Below are positions 21,130-31,741 of a stretch of 64,000 nt of DNA, piece by piece; positions within the stretch are counted from its first letter, which is position 1; the number at the start of each line of letters is the position of its first letter. The notes beneath the pieces were generated by a model. It saw only the letters and a list, made by a program, of their open reading frames with translations. It searched no databases and had not been told where the DNA came from. The translations under genes were made by a program, and so were the position numbers. Origin of the DNA: Vesta saturnalis (Eukaryota > Arthropoda > Insecta > Coleoptera > Lampyridae); contig JARFJB010002009.1 in the NCBI GenBank assembly GCA_036346205.1, positions 1,105,001-1,169,000 on the forward strand, written 5' to 3'.

Positions 21130-23260
21130 AATTATGTGAATTGCCCTTTATAAAAAAATCATATATGTAAAAAATATATCTGAACACAATTTATACTCTA
21201 ACGCATGCGTTGTAACGTTACTGAATAAAATTATCAAATGTCAAAACTGTCAAACAATGACTTGTTGAATTTATGTTTATGTTTTAATTGGATAAATAAA
21301 ATTTTAAATTTTGACTTGTTTACACAAGTATTATTTAAACATATACACCTATACATATAACCAATAATAATTGCAGGAAATTAACACAACAATGAACACG
21401 ATAGAAAAATCAAAAGTAACTCACATGTAAATATTCCACAATTCACACAGATGTCTTCACACAGGTTGTTCCAAATAGAAGCAGGCACTTTCCAATATTA
21501 TCGAAGATCTTTATGTATGAATTTTTACTGCTACCATTTACCCACTAACTGCTAACTGGTGCTCAGGTCGTTGATCACGTTCGCTTCGGTAATATTTCTC
21601 CACTTTACGGCTTCACCCCAACCACAAATTTTAATTCGATAGTACTTTATTTAAATATATTAATACTTTCTGATTGTATCGTTTATATAATATTTAATGG
21701 TTGTCCATGGTTTAAATTAATGTCACTTTATTTTAGGTTCCGGATCAATTATAAATTATTAAAAGAAAATTGCAGCAACAAATAAAACACAAGTGAAAAA
21801 AATGATTACGATTTTATTTTGGTAAAACGTAACCAATATTCAAGTTCAACAAACGAAATGTTTAAACGTTTAACATAAATCGTCACAAAAAATAATTCGT
21901 AATGAATTTTACGAAACTGCACAGGTATCGGTAACCGAACTTAAATATTTAAATTATTGTCGGTATAAAAACAATTGCGCCTGATTTCTCTTCTCCGTTT
22001 TTATTAAATTTTTCCCGATGATTATTTAGGTTAGAAAAACTTATTTGTAACACAAAAACACAACACTATTTTAACCTTTTCAAAAACTGACAAATTATAG
22101 AGAGCGATTCACTTCCAGGGCAATTCCTTTTATACCCTTTTGGTTGTTACTACAGCTTCAATTTTTTAGCAAATCTAAATATGTAACCATGTTTCTGATT
22201 GGTTGAAAAATTTACAAACTTAACTAAAATAGAAGTTTAGCAATATCTTTCTTATACAATTACGGATTCAAATTCTAATGACAGAAATGAAATCTGTGTA
22301 AAATTACGCATAGATAGATATCCAACAAGATATGGTTCCTTTAAACATTACGCAAAATGACCTATTCTAATTTAAATTTGCTTATATCTAACTAGTCTTA
22401 CAAACTACACTTAATTTAATTACATATATGTAATCCTGATAAAATTTAGCATAGGAAAACACACATTTAAAACCCGAAATCGTAAATTTAAAGGAATTTT
22501 ATGTTTACCTAGTAAAATTATAAATTCAACCCCATTTCATAAAATTTTGCGCTGAAATGCTTTGTACACTTTATATTGCTATGTAATAATGAGGAAGTCC
22601 TCCTATTAATCACTTTAATAATACAACTTAAGCCTAATATAATCAAAAAAACTATAAATTTGTGAAAAAACAAAATTTAAAACATAACCAAGCTTAATTC
22701 TAAAATTACAAATAACTTACATTTAAAATCGTTTATGTAACTCAAAATGTTATTCTAATAACTTGTAATAACTGTCTTTATTGTATTTAATGTTCATCTC
22801 ACTTGCATTGTATAAATTAATGTTACATTAAGAAGTCATATCGTTTAACACATTGAAATTCCACTATAAAATGTATCTACATGTAAATGTCTTTGTGTTC
22901 TATGCACTGTTCTTAATATTTAAATTGCATCACTAAGTTTGTCACACAATCGCTTCCAAAATATGTGAGAAATGATCATATTAAGTTCATATTATAACCC
23001 TTTCCTAAATTTTACCAAATTTCCTGCATTCTAAACTACTTATACAATATCCCTAATATAAATCTATCTTTACACTTTGGTTAAACACCTGTAAAATATT
23101 CACGTGCCAAAATATTTTCGAAAATTGAAATTTATTGAAACAAACTAAAATACTGAATTGAATTTACGGAAATAAGTTTATTTAACATTCCTGACATTTT
23201 GTTGGTAGCACAATGCTTTTTATGGTAAAACCAAATTGTATAAATGTTATTCAGATTATT
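21130..23260 (-). repeat. Dispersed repeat family R, copy 2
   Basis: Diverged partner of 4880-7010, in the same orientation, with the shared anchors listed for copy 1. On the minus strand CCAATC (22197-22202) lies about 65 bases before TATAAAAGG (22126-22134). The first potential donor downstream of the TATA box has changed from GTAAGT in copy 1 to ATAAGT here. The second, ACAT|GTGAGT near 21419, is kept. No transposon protein was recognised. Confidence 0.6.
22126..22202 (-). promoter_or_regulatory. CCAAT + TATA promoter of repeat family R, copy 2
   Basis: Minus strand: AACCAATCAGA upstream and GGGTATAAAAGGAATTGCC downstream, about 65 bases apart. This almost exactly repeats the arrangement in copy 1 at 5902-5981, including the GGAATTGC after the TATA box. 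Confidence 0.5.
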
Positions 23261-23424
23261 TTATCCAAAACAAATCCACTTTCAACCCATCCTGAACCAA
23301 ATTATATCAAATAAATGTCTCGCACATGTATCATGCTTGAAATCACCCTTTTTTAAGAAATTACTAGTTAAACTGTCCGATCCTTGTCTTACTCCTAACT
23401 AAACATCTCAATATATTAAGCTTT

Positions 23425-23905
23425 TTTGTGGTTTTGCAGTAGTTTATTGCGAATATTGCACCGTAACCTATTGCGCAGATGTATTGCGCTTAAGCTATTC
23501 GCGTATTACTGGTTTTCTGCTAGTGCGATGTATGTGGCTTCCGCTGAGTTGTATTCTGGTCTCGTGGTAGGTTGTATACACAATTCTTGGAATTCTGGTT
23601 TTCATTGTGTGGTTTGGTTTTGATTAGTATTCCACTGAGCATTCTGGTCTATTTGAAGGCTGAGTATCCTTCGTATTTTGTATGAGGTACCTTGCATATA
23701 TGGTATTATCGCTGTATATTTAGGATCTTCTTTCTCAGTTACCCTGTCCCTGTTTAGGTTATGTGTTAGATCGTGGTATCCATTTTCTTCGAGTATTTTA
23801 GCGATATTTGCTTTTTCATTTTATGTTGCCAAACTACGAAGGTATCGTCCACGTATCTAAGCCACGTCCGCGGTTTTTCCGTGAATTCGGATCGCGCTTG
23901 GTCTT

Positions 23906-24003
<98 letters not shown>

Positions 24004-25256
24004 CGTTCACTATGGGTGATAGTGGGAACCCATCGCCGTTCCAAACTCTGGTTGGTCTAATTTGTCTTCTACTTTGAAATGTTTAGTTCTAATGCATATT
24101 GTCAGAAGTCTCTTTATGGTGTTTACCAGTATTTCTTCGTGGTTTGGTTGGAAGTTTCCACGAAGTACTGCGTATTCTTGACCCTAGAGTCGATTTTTCC
24201 CAATAAGGATGTGAAGATGCCTAACGGATAGCGTGGTAATGGGTAACAAGGAATTTTTCGAACTAACAATTGGTCTCAGGAAATTACTTCCTGATGGATC
24301 TTTGGTAGGCCCTACAGATGCGGAGGTTTGCTGTAGTGTGGGGTAAGTCTAGTTCACTGGTAATCGGAGAACTCCCCCTTGTGTCTGGTATATCGGTATT
24401 TCGATTGATGGTGTGCGGTCTTTTGGTATTGGTTTGTACTTGCCCCGCGTCTACTAGTTCTTAGATCTTACTACTGTAAGTCTCCATATCAATTAATACA
24501 GTCGCGTTTCCTTCGTCTGCCGGGAGAATTTTGATCGATGGGTCATTATTAAGGGAAGTTGTTGTTGTTGAACTTGTTTCTAGGCTAGAGAGGTTAGCTT
24601 TAGTTCGCCTAGATGATTCTACTTCTACATTCTTCGGCTTCTTCAGGATCTAATTTCATAGCTGTTTCTTCAACTACGGTTGTTAAGTCTTTCGGAATGT
24701 ACCTCGGTGTTATAACTAGTTCAAGCCTTTGTCCAGAATCTTCACATCAAACTGTCGTTTATGGATGTTTATTATAGCGTGTTCGCGATTGATGTTGGTT
24801 GGTACCTTTCACTACTTCATTGGCTATTCTGGTTTCTTCTGCTGAATTTCCTTGTGCATTGCCTTAGTCTTTGAATATTTTCTTTTGGTAGCCGTATTTA
24901 TCCTATCAAAGTCTTGTTCGTTCACCCCATTTCGAATGGTTTCTTTGATCTCGTTCGATTGGTGTTCGAGTTCGTATTTTCTGAAACGGTGATGTCTGAT
25001 TTGTTCTTTGACTAACGCTTCGACAGCTCTTTCTGCGATTTGTGATATTTTTGAACTGTGTATCATAGTTTTGATATTGAGCCCGGTAGGTCGTTATCAC
25101 GGACTTTGCAGAGGAAGGTTAGGTGGATCTCCTCTAGTGCTAGCTTGTTTATGGATGTTTCAAACTTTCTGACAAGTTGTTTGACTTTGGGGCCGTACCG
25201 AGTTACTAATTTTGTGGTTTTATATTAGTCGAGTTGATCGCCTATTTCCACAGTGT
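23425..25256 (-). pseudogene. Penelope-like element family A, most complete copy (RT)
   Basis: Minus-strand ORF remnant. From the N-terminus: a 'LVRKFETSINKLALEE' start (about 25180), the frame 25066-24824 with SQIAERAVEALVKEQIRHH, the PLE hallmark SIKILPADEGNATVLID (about 24540-24490), and 'CLPKIHQEV.SLRPIVSS' (about 24320). An 'ILV.TIKRLL' helix and GTAMGS (about 24035) follow, then LRYVDDTFVVWQHKM (about 23860-23815), the catalytic box with both aspartates. After a degenerate linker to about 23700 most of the GIY-YIG domain is deleted and the 3' UTR follows (23430-23520). Frameshifts, stops and a (TA)n expansion between GTAMGS and the YVDD box show it is dead. PLE RTs are telomerase-like reverse transcriptases. 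Confidence 0.85.
23908..24003. repeat. (TA)n/(TATATG)n expansion inside PLE RT
   Basis: About 33 TA units followed by five TATATG-type units, exactly where family members encode the 'ANIYME' segment between the GS.LSP and YVDD motifs. The flanking codons (GTAMGS on one side, EDQARSEFTEKPRTWLRYVDD on the other) remain readable. Confidence 0.9.
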
Positions 25257-25453
25257 TTGCTTTTCGAGTGCGACATTTTGGAAGTGGACTCTGCTTCCGT
25301 CATCATGCTTAGTCCTGAGAAGGACTGTTTTCGCTCATGAGTCGAATTCATATATTACGATTTTTCCCAGGCACTTGACAACTCTCAAATTCGAACTTGG
25401 TACTTTTCACTTGCTAGTCTGACACCTTTATCGCTGAGCCACTCAGTAATCCC
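25257..25453 (-). mobile_element. PLE family A terminus, left arm
   Basis: Minus strand: tRNA-like box A (25431-25441) and box B (25386-25396), hairpin AGTCC/GGACT, then a degenerate hammerhead core (25266-25326; ATGATGA instead of CTGATGA and AAAA for GAAA). It then leads straight into the N-terminal coding region of the PLE at 25256-23425. It is therefore the 5' pseudo-LTR of that copy. Confidence 0.65.
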
Positions 25454-25590
25454 AAAGTTCGAATCTGAGAGTTGTCTAATGCTTGGGAAAAAATCATAAC
25501 ATATGAAGTGCGAAACAGTCCTTCTCAGGACTAAGCCTGATGACGTTAGCAGACTACGCTTCCGAAACGTCGTGCTATAAAGGTAATAAC
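25448..25590 (+). mobile_element. PLE family A terminus, right arm, with hammerhead-like core
   Basis: An inverted partial copy of the preceding arm, starting at box B (25453-25467). The hammerhead-like motif at 25517-25576 is complete: hairpin AGTCC/GGACT, CTGATGA (25537-25543), a stem II region ending in CTTCC, GAA (25564-25566), palindromic ACGT and C at the expected cleavage position (25571). The two arms fuse at about 25450. Confidence 0.65.
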
Positions 25591-26670
25591 TGCGAAAATA
25601 GGCCGATCAGCTCAACTAAAATGTGTGTTATCAAACGCATTTTAATTTTCGATAATCATTTATACTTTTCATTATGCAGCAATTATTTTCATTGGCAGTG
25701 CTGCCTCTGTTTTTAACAGTAGCGGTTCATTACCTCATAATTTATGTATTGAATGTAAAAATTTTGCATTTATGCAAATTAGTTCATTATGCTTCTTTTA
25801 AAATTATTAATAGTCTAAATGTTATTCCATCTATTTATCTTGAATTTGAATATATGATTTATGCCATATTTACATAAAATGTTTTAACCCATTTCTTTGT
25901 TTTCAGCCCTTTTCTATGGCGTGGCTTGATATTTAATAATAAAATTTGCAATGTAAATTACAAAGTAAGATCTGTTTATGTATCTGAATGATTCAGAAAA
26001 ATAAAAAATGTAAGCAAATAGAAAGTTATCTAACCTGCTTCATACATTTGTTAAGCTAATCAAATGTAAACACATATTTTCCAAATGTATTACGTTTCAA
26101 TAATAATTTTAATGAACGATCACTTAACATGTATCGTATGAGGCTATCGGACTAAATGTATTCACTTACACAACTAATTGATACCTTTTAGGGCAATTAG
26201 AAAAAAAAACGCATGTTCAGTTTCATTTCGAATTTTAATTTTTGCAAATTAAATTTTATTGATTAACCCGTTATCATTTGTAATCAATCTAAAACATATG
26301 TTGGAGGAATTAATGTTTTATCTCAGTACTTGAATGACACGCAGATTAATTTTGTAATAGGCTTGCAATAAATAATGAAAAAAAAGAGTAGATGTAAAAG
26401 GCAATCGAGCACAAAGGACATTATATTGAAGATAAGTTAAAATTAGCCATTCGAACTTGAAGCCAAATTTGTACGTCACGAATACTCCTATAACATTTGT
26501 TTCCTCTGACACAGTTTTGCTTTCCATGATGTTATCACTACTTTGATTAATCCAATTTCTTAGTTTAAATTACTAAAATTCAAGCTAAAGTTAACTACAT
26601 TTAGCCAGTTGGAAATTATGATTATATGAGGGAATTTTGAGATGGGCTGCTAATATTAATGTGAACGTAA
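25591..26670. other. No recognised gene
   Basis: AT-rich sequence with only short frames and no motif recognised on either strand. Confidence 0.4.
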
Positions 26671-26675
26671 ATGTA

Positions 26676-29233
26676 CAGGGTGTCCCAACGATAGAGTAAA
26701 GTAAGTTTATGCTTAACTAGAATTATTTGTGTAAATATTGTATGGACCATGGGGTAGAGGTAAGAAGTGTGCATTTTTTTTAAATATTGGAAGTTATACA
26801 GGGTGTGCCAGAAAAGCAGGACGTGAAAAAGTATGATTTTTTTAAATAGAACACCCCGTATTTGATTTTAATTTTTAATTCTACGTGTCCATACAAACAT
26901 ATTTTGTCATACAAAAGATTGGCTGAAAGTTTTAGTTCTTGAGATATTCGCGTTTAAAGATTATTATGGTCATTTTCGTGGGGTTGATGAATGGGCAATT
27001 GTTCCGTTATTTCACAATAAAAAAAATTGATATTTCGTGTGAAAAATTAATGATATTATACTAACGTTTAGACCGAGTAGTATTTCTAATTTTCTCAACA
27101 GGGTGTTTGTTATAACCATTCAAATTTGAAAATTCTCAAATTAAAAAAATCAGTTTTTTAATTGCACACCTATATATTTTATTTCATTTTATTCGGGATT
27201 AAAAATCTATCATTTTTGTCAAATATATCCTATATCTATCTTTGATAGTTTTCGAGGAATTTTTTCTCACTAGCTACGTTACATACGATACTATAACATT
27301 ATTGTGGATCGTGGTAGCCATGGAAAACAATTGCGACGAAATAAAACAAACCTACTAAGCGAGAATATTAACAGTTTTTATTAATGAGAAACAGTAATTC
27401 AATAATTATTCAACATTGCGTCTTAGTAAATGCTCAAATAGACGGCCTTCTTGCTGAATACACATATTGAGCCTTTTTCTCATGTTCTGTCTCACTTCGG
27501 ATAACATAAGAGGGTCACTGTGCGACAAGCTTCGCGAATTCTATTTTCATGTCCTCCTTGTTGTAGGTTTGATAATATACACCGATCTTTTATGTATCCC
27601 CATAGGAAAAATCCAGTGGAGTTAAATCGCATGACCTGGCTGGCCATAATATAAAGCCATTACGTCCTATCCATTTCTCCGGGTATTGCTGGTTCAAGAA
27701 TTCCTTACGTCCCGATAAAATGTGGAGGTGCACCATCCTGTTGCAACCACATATTTAGTCGTCCTTCTAAATTGATATCCTCAAGTAACACAGGCAATTC
27801 TTCACGTAAGAAATGCAAATAGCTGCGGCCCGTTAATGGATCATCAAAAATAGGGACCGATAATTTGGTCATTAAGTATACCACACACACATTTAGTGAC
27901 CAATGATTTTGGTTTTGAACTTCTCGTAGCCAAAATGGATTATCAATTGCGTAATAGTGCATATTATGCCGATTTACAGCCCCATTACTTTTAAACGTCG
28001 CCTCATCGGAAAACATTATGGAGCACAAAAAGTTGTTATTTAATTGCAGCCGTTGATTAATGATATTGCAGAATTCAATTCGTCTTGCAAAATCCTCTTC
28101 TCGCAATTCTTGATGAAGCTCAATGTGATAGGGATGGTACTTATACTTCAGCGTTGTTAGATTCACGTTTGATTTGGAGGTATCACATATCGTCGCTAAT
28201 GTTCTAGAACTCACTTGGGGATTTTCTTGAATATTTAATAATATTTCAAGTTCTTTTTCTTCATTAGCTGCCCTCTTTAACAACTTTACGTTTGAAGTAT
28301 TTAACACTACCGCTAGAATCAAATCTATCCATCAAATTTTCCAAGCCAACAGTAGTAGGTATTCGACGTTCAGGATATTTCATTTTGTAGATTCGTTGTG
28401 CCAATAAAGGGTTTTTTCAGCCTCGCCCAACACGTATATCATATCAATTAATTCATTTGTCGAATAATCCATAATTGATACAAGAATTGATAACAAGTTA
28501 AATGCGAAAACGACAAATTTAATATGTGTTTATTTTGACAAGTAGGAAACCTTTGTATCTTAGTAACGCAATTATTATTTTCCATGGCTACCAAGATTCA
28601 AGCAATGCAATGTTATCGAAAATAAAGTAGCTAGTGTGAAAAATCGAAATTACTCGACAACTATCAAAGATAGATATAGGATATATTTGACAAAAATGAT
28701 AGATTTTTAATCCCGAATAAAATGAAACAAAATATATAGGGTGTGCAATTAAAAAACTGATTTTTTTAATTTGAGAATTTTCAAATTTGAATGGTTATAA
28801 CAAACACCCTGTTGAGAAAATTAGAAATACTACTCGGTCTAAACGTTAGTATAATATCACTCATTTTCACACGAAATACCAATTTTTTTATTGTGAAATA
28901 ACGGAACAATTGCCCATTCATCAACCCCACGAAAATGACCATAATAATCTTTAAACGCGAATATCTCAAGAACTAAAAACTTTCAGCCAATCTTTTGTAT
29001 GACAAAGTATGTTTGTATGGACACGTAGAATTAAAAACTAAAATCAAATACGGGGTGTTCTATTTAAAAAAATCATACTTTTTCACGTCCTGCTTTTCTG
29101 GCACACCCTGTATAACTTCCAATATTTTAAAAAAATGCACACTTCTTACCTCTACCCCATGGTCCATACAATATTTACACAAATAATTCTAGTTAAACAT
29201 AAACTTACTTTACTCTATCGTTGGGACACCCTG
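26676..29233 (-). mobile_element. T1: DD41D-type IS630/Tc1-like transposon with ~660-bp TIRs
   Basis: Flanked by TA (26674-26675 and 29234-29235), the target duplication of this superfamily. Ends CAGGGTGTCCCAACGATAG... and its complement. The inverted repeats run about 26676-27335 and 28577-29233 and include internal ACAGGGTGT-like reiterations (26807, 27098). A single transposase pseudogene lies between them on the minus strand. TIR identity looks high by eye, suggesting a fairly recent insertion. Confidence 0.85.
27406..28472 (-). pseudogene. T1 transposase (DUF4817-like N-terminus, DDE domain)
   Basis: The transposase would cut and paste T1. The likely start is the ATG at 28472 (MDYSTNELIDMIYVLGEAEK), a DUF4817-like N-terminus. 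A frameshift near 28410 leads, in another frame, to the KYPER..P block. The main clean frame 28322-27705 holds the helix-turn-helix region (LEILLNIQENPQVSSRTLA) and first catalytic Asp (IMFSDEATFKSNG). It also holds HWSLNV and the second Asp (LQQDGAPPH). After another break, 'WPARSCDLTPLDF' supplies the third Asp near 27640, and the C-terminus EHLLRRNVE ends at the stop 27408-27406. Spacing of the last two Asp is close to the 41 residues counted in T2. At least two frameshifts make it non-functional. Confidence 0.85.
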
Positions 29234-29991
29234 TATAGATATACAGAGTGTGGCGCGAAGAGCTTTGATTAAAAGTAATGGTGGATACAGTTATGTTAAA
29301 AACCTGAAATTACGAAGCTGTAGGTTTTGGATGACGCTGAGTTCAAATATAATATTGTCCTGAATGTGGCACTTCCGGTTATACCGGAAGTAGACATCAA
29401 CTTTGTTATTTTAAATAGAACCTAATATTTTTTATTTTATTTTCGAATTCTACATGAAATTCTAGATAAAATTTGTGCACAATGAAGTATGTTCGAGATA
29501 TTTCGATTTTTTTAAAAATTTTGAAAAAATCCTAGTCCACATTGAATAACGATATCTCCGTTAATAACGAAGCTAGTGACGTGAAATTGTAACCAATAAA
29601 CAACATGCTCTTACCCGTTAACTACATATATCCACCTCATTGATATTTTATACAGGTTGTTTTAAACTTAGCCGCCAACATGCACAATTTAAATCATTTA
29701 TAAGTTGCTTACTTTAAATAGAACACCCTGTATTTTATTACATTTTCCGCTGTATTTTTTTAAGCCAATTCGTTTGGTATCAATATTCCTTATACCTAAA
29801 TCCAATCACTTTTGAGATATTTCATTATATTAGTTAAAACATAACAACACTTAATTATTTCAATATTAGTAAAGGGTAGGCCATGATTTCCATTATTTAA
29901 GGTGATATTTTGTTATTTTTTCATGTTATTAATTGTTGTGGCCGGTTATAATTTAATTTTTGTATTAGTTTTAAGATGGCAGATAAAGGAA

Positions 29992-30220
29992 TTTTCAAAA
30001 TTCGATTAAACATTATTAAGGCACCTTTTTACGCACAATACTAATACGGTATTAAAAATACTATGTGACGTTTCGTTTATTCTGAACCATCATCAGGTTT
30101 ATTTTTTCTTATGGGGGTTAAGATATATTTTTATGTCGTTGGATGGAGAATGTTATGCGGATTTTAGCAATATATAACACTTTATGGTTTGATCGACTGC
30201 GAACTAAAATAATGAGAAAA
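29992..30220 (-). mobile_element. Family C inverted arm (left) with hammerhead-like core
   Basis: Near-identical to the reverse complement of 34157-34381. The arm carries CCTGATGA (30097-30090) and GAAACGTC (30074-30067) on the minus strand, the same core layout as the PLE families. The outer end reads GAATTTTCAAAATT in both arms. No PLE RT or GIY-YIG domain was seen between the arms; the space holds T3 and a piggyBac instead. Confidence 0.6.
30062..30100 (-). ncRNA. Hammerhead-ribozyme-like motif, family C
   Basis: Minus strand: CTGATGA, a weak stem II (GTT/AAC around CAGAATA), then GAAACGTC with palindromic ACGT and C at the cleavage position. Stem II is short and one or two bases are unpaired, so this is weaker than families A and B. 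Confidence 0.45.
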
Positions 30221-30467
30221 ATACGAAGAACAATTTTCCGCCTTCTTGGATCCAGCAAGGAATAATTACAGTAGTTCTACTTATTTAATTTGTTAAACTC
30301 GTTAGAACATCCAAAAAAAAAATATAAAAACAGTTAAACGATTTAAAAAAAAACATTAACAAACAACTCAAACAAGTAGGTCTATGTAACACGGTCATAA
30401 TAGCGACAACGCAAATTTATCGATAGGTAACAACAAAATAATTACACAGACAAACAAACAAAAATTA

Positions 30468-31592
30468 TTATAATAGATGTTCAAACAAGTTTCCTCCTTC
30501 TTGAATACAGTAACTAATTCTTCTTCTACAATTGTTTACGCTTCTTTGATTGGTTCGCCTGGGAATTTGACGAAGTTGATTAACAACCCTATTCTGGAGT
30601 TCTTCTATATTTTGCGGTGGCGTCTTATAAATCATAATTTTTAAATAGCCCCAGAGGAAGTAATCTAAATGGGTTAAATCTGGACTTCTTGCTGGTCACC
30701 TAAGTGGTCCCCTATTTCCCATCCATTTATCAGGAAATTCGCCGTTAAGATATTCACTTATTATCGCAGCATTATGAGGAGGAGCTCCGTCCATTTGCCA
30801 CCAGAGAGTCCATCTTTCGTTTAGCGGAACATCATCCAAAAGGTCTGATATTTCGTGTGTTAGAAATGCGAGGTAGCGTTGAGACGTTAGGATACCTTCG
30901 TAAATAATTGGCCCAAGGAGCCTATCCCACACATTAAAGGACCGGTGGCCTTGTCCTCGCATTTGCCTGGACCAGTAGTGCTCGTTATTACGATTAAACA
31001 TTCCATTAGTGGAAAAATTGCACTCATCCGTCCAAATTATTTGATTGAGAAAGTTGCGATTTTCCAGCGTTTTGGTATTAAGTTGGTTACAAAAATCCAA
31101 CCGTCTCATATCGTCCCCAGGCCGAAGAGTTTGACTAACGTGTAACTTAAATGGTTTATAACGGTGTTGCTTTAACGCTCGCCAAACTGTCGTTTTTGGC
31201 ACTTCAATAGTTTGCTCTATTTCTCTGGTAGATGAAGGATTTTCTTGAACCTAAGATGGATAACATAAAGTCATAACTCTCCAAAAAATATGTCTGCTGA
31301 AATTAGCAGTGAAGTGAGTGGAAATTCTTATAATTAGTATAATACTAACAAATAGTACCTGATGTAATATTTCTTCTTCGGCACCTCTGTCTAGTCTGCT
31401 ACCACATGCATTTCGAGGTTTCTGAAAACATCCAAATTCTCGCAAATTTTGGTCTAATTTTAAAAAATATCTCTGGTTTGGTTGCTGCCTCTCCGGATAT
31501 TCCTCTAAATATCTTTGTTCTGCTCTGACACTATTTCTATTGCAGCTATAAAATATCCTTATCATGTCTCGTTTTTCTGAATTTGAAAACAT
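30468..31592 (-). pseudogene. T3 transposase, DD41D type, one intron and one nonsense codon
   Basis: Likely start MFSNSEKRDMIRIFY at 31592. The N-terminus has the DUF4817-like pattern (RYLEEYPERQQP). An intron of 108 nt at 31358-31251 has a consensus donor (CAG|GTACTA) and acceptor (TTAG|GTT) and keeps the frame into QENPSSTREIEQ, the helix-turn-helix. The catalytic set is IIWTDECNFS, WQMDGAPPH and THLDYFLWGYL. The only break seen is TGA at 30698-30696 replacing the conserved Trp of the WPARSPDL motif. Reading past it gives a complete C-terminus (QEGGNLFEHLL, stop 30470-30468). No TIRs of its own were identified. It lies inside the family C inverted arms. Confidence 0.85.
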
Positions 31593-31741
31593 TCTAAAGA
31601 AACTTGCAAATTTTAAAGCACTAACACGAAGGATCTTGCAGTTATTACCCTTTTTACAATTATAAAATGACATGACAAAAGCCAACTCCTGAGTTTTGTT
31701 TGATTCATGGGTATCGTGATAATGTAATATTTAGTTTTTAA

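Noticed and set aside
23766..24077. Overlapping frames on both strands with long Ile-Tyr runs
   Set aside because: They are translations of the (TA)n tract. Only the YVDDTFVVW part on the minus strand is real PLE coding sequence.
14141..25590. Direct-repeat array, considered as CRISPR
   Set aside because: The repeated blocks are inverted PLE termini of about 200 bp, not short regularly spaced repeats, and the genome is eukaryotic.
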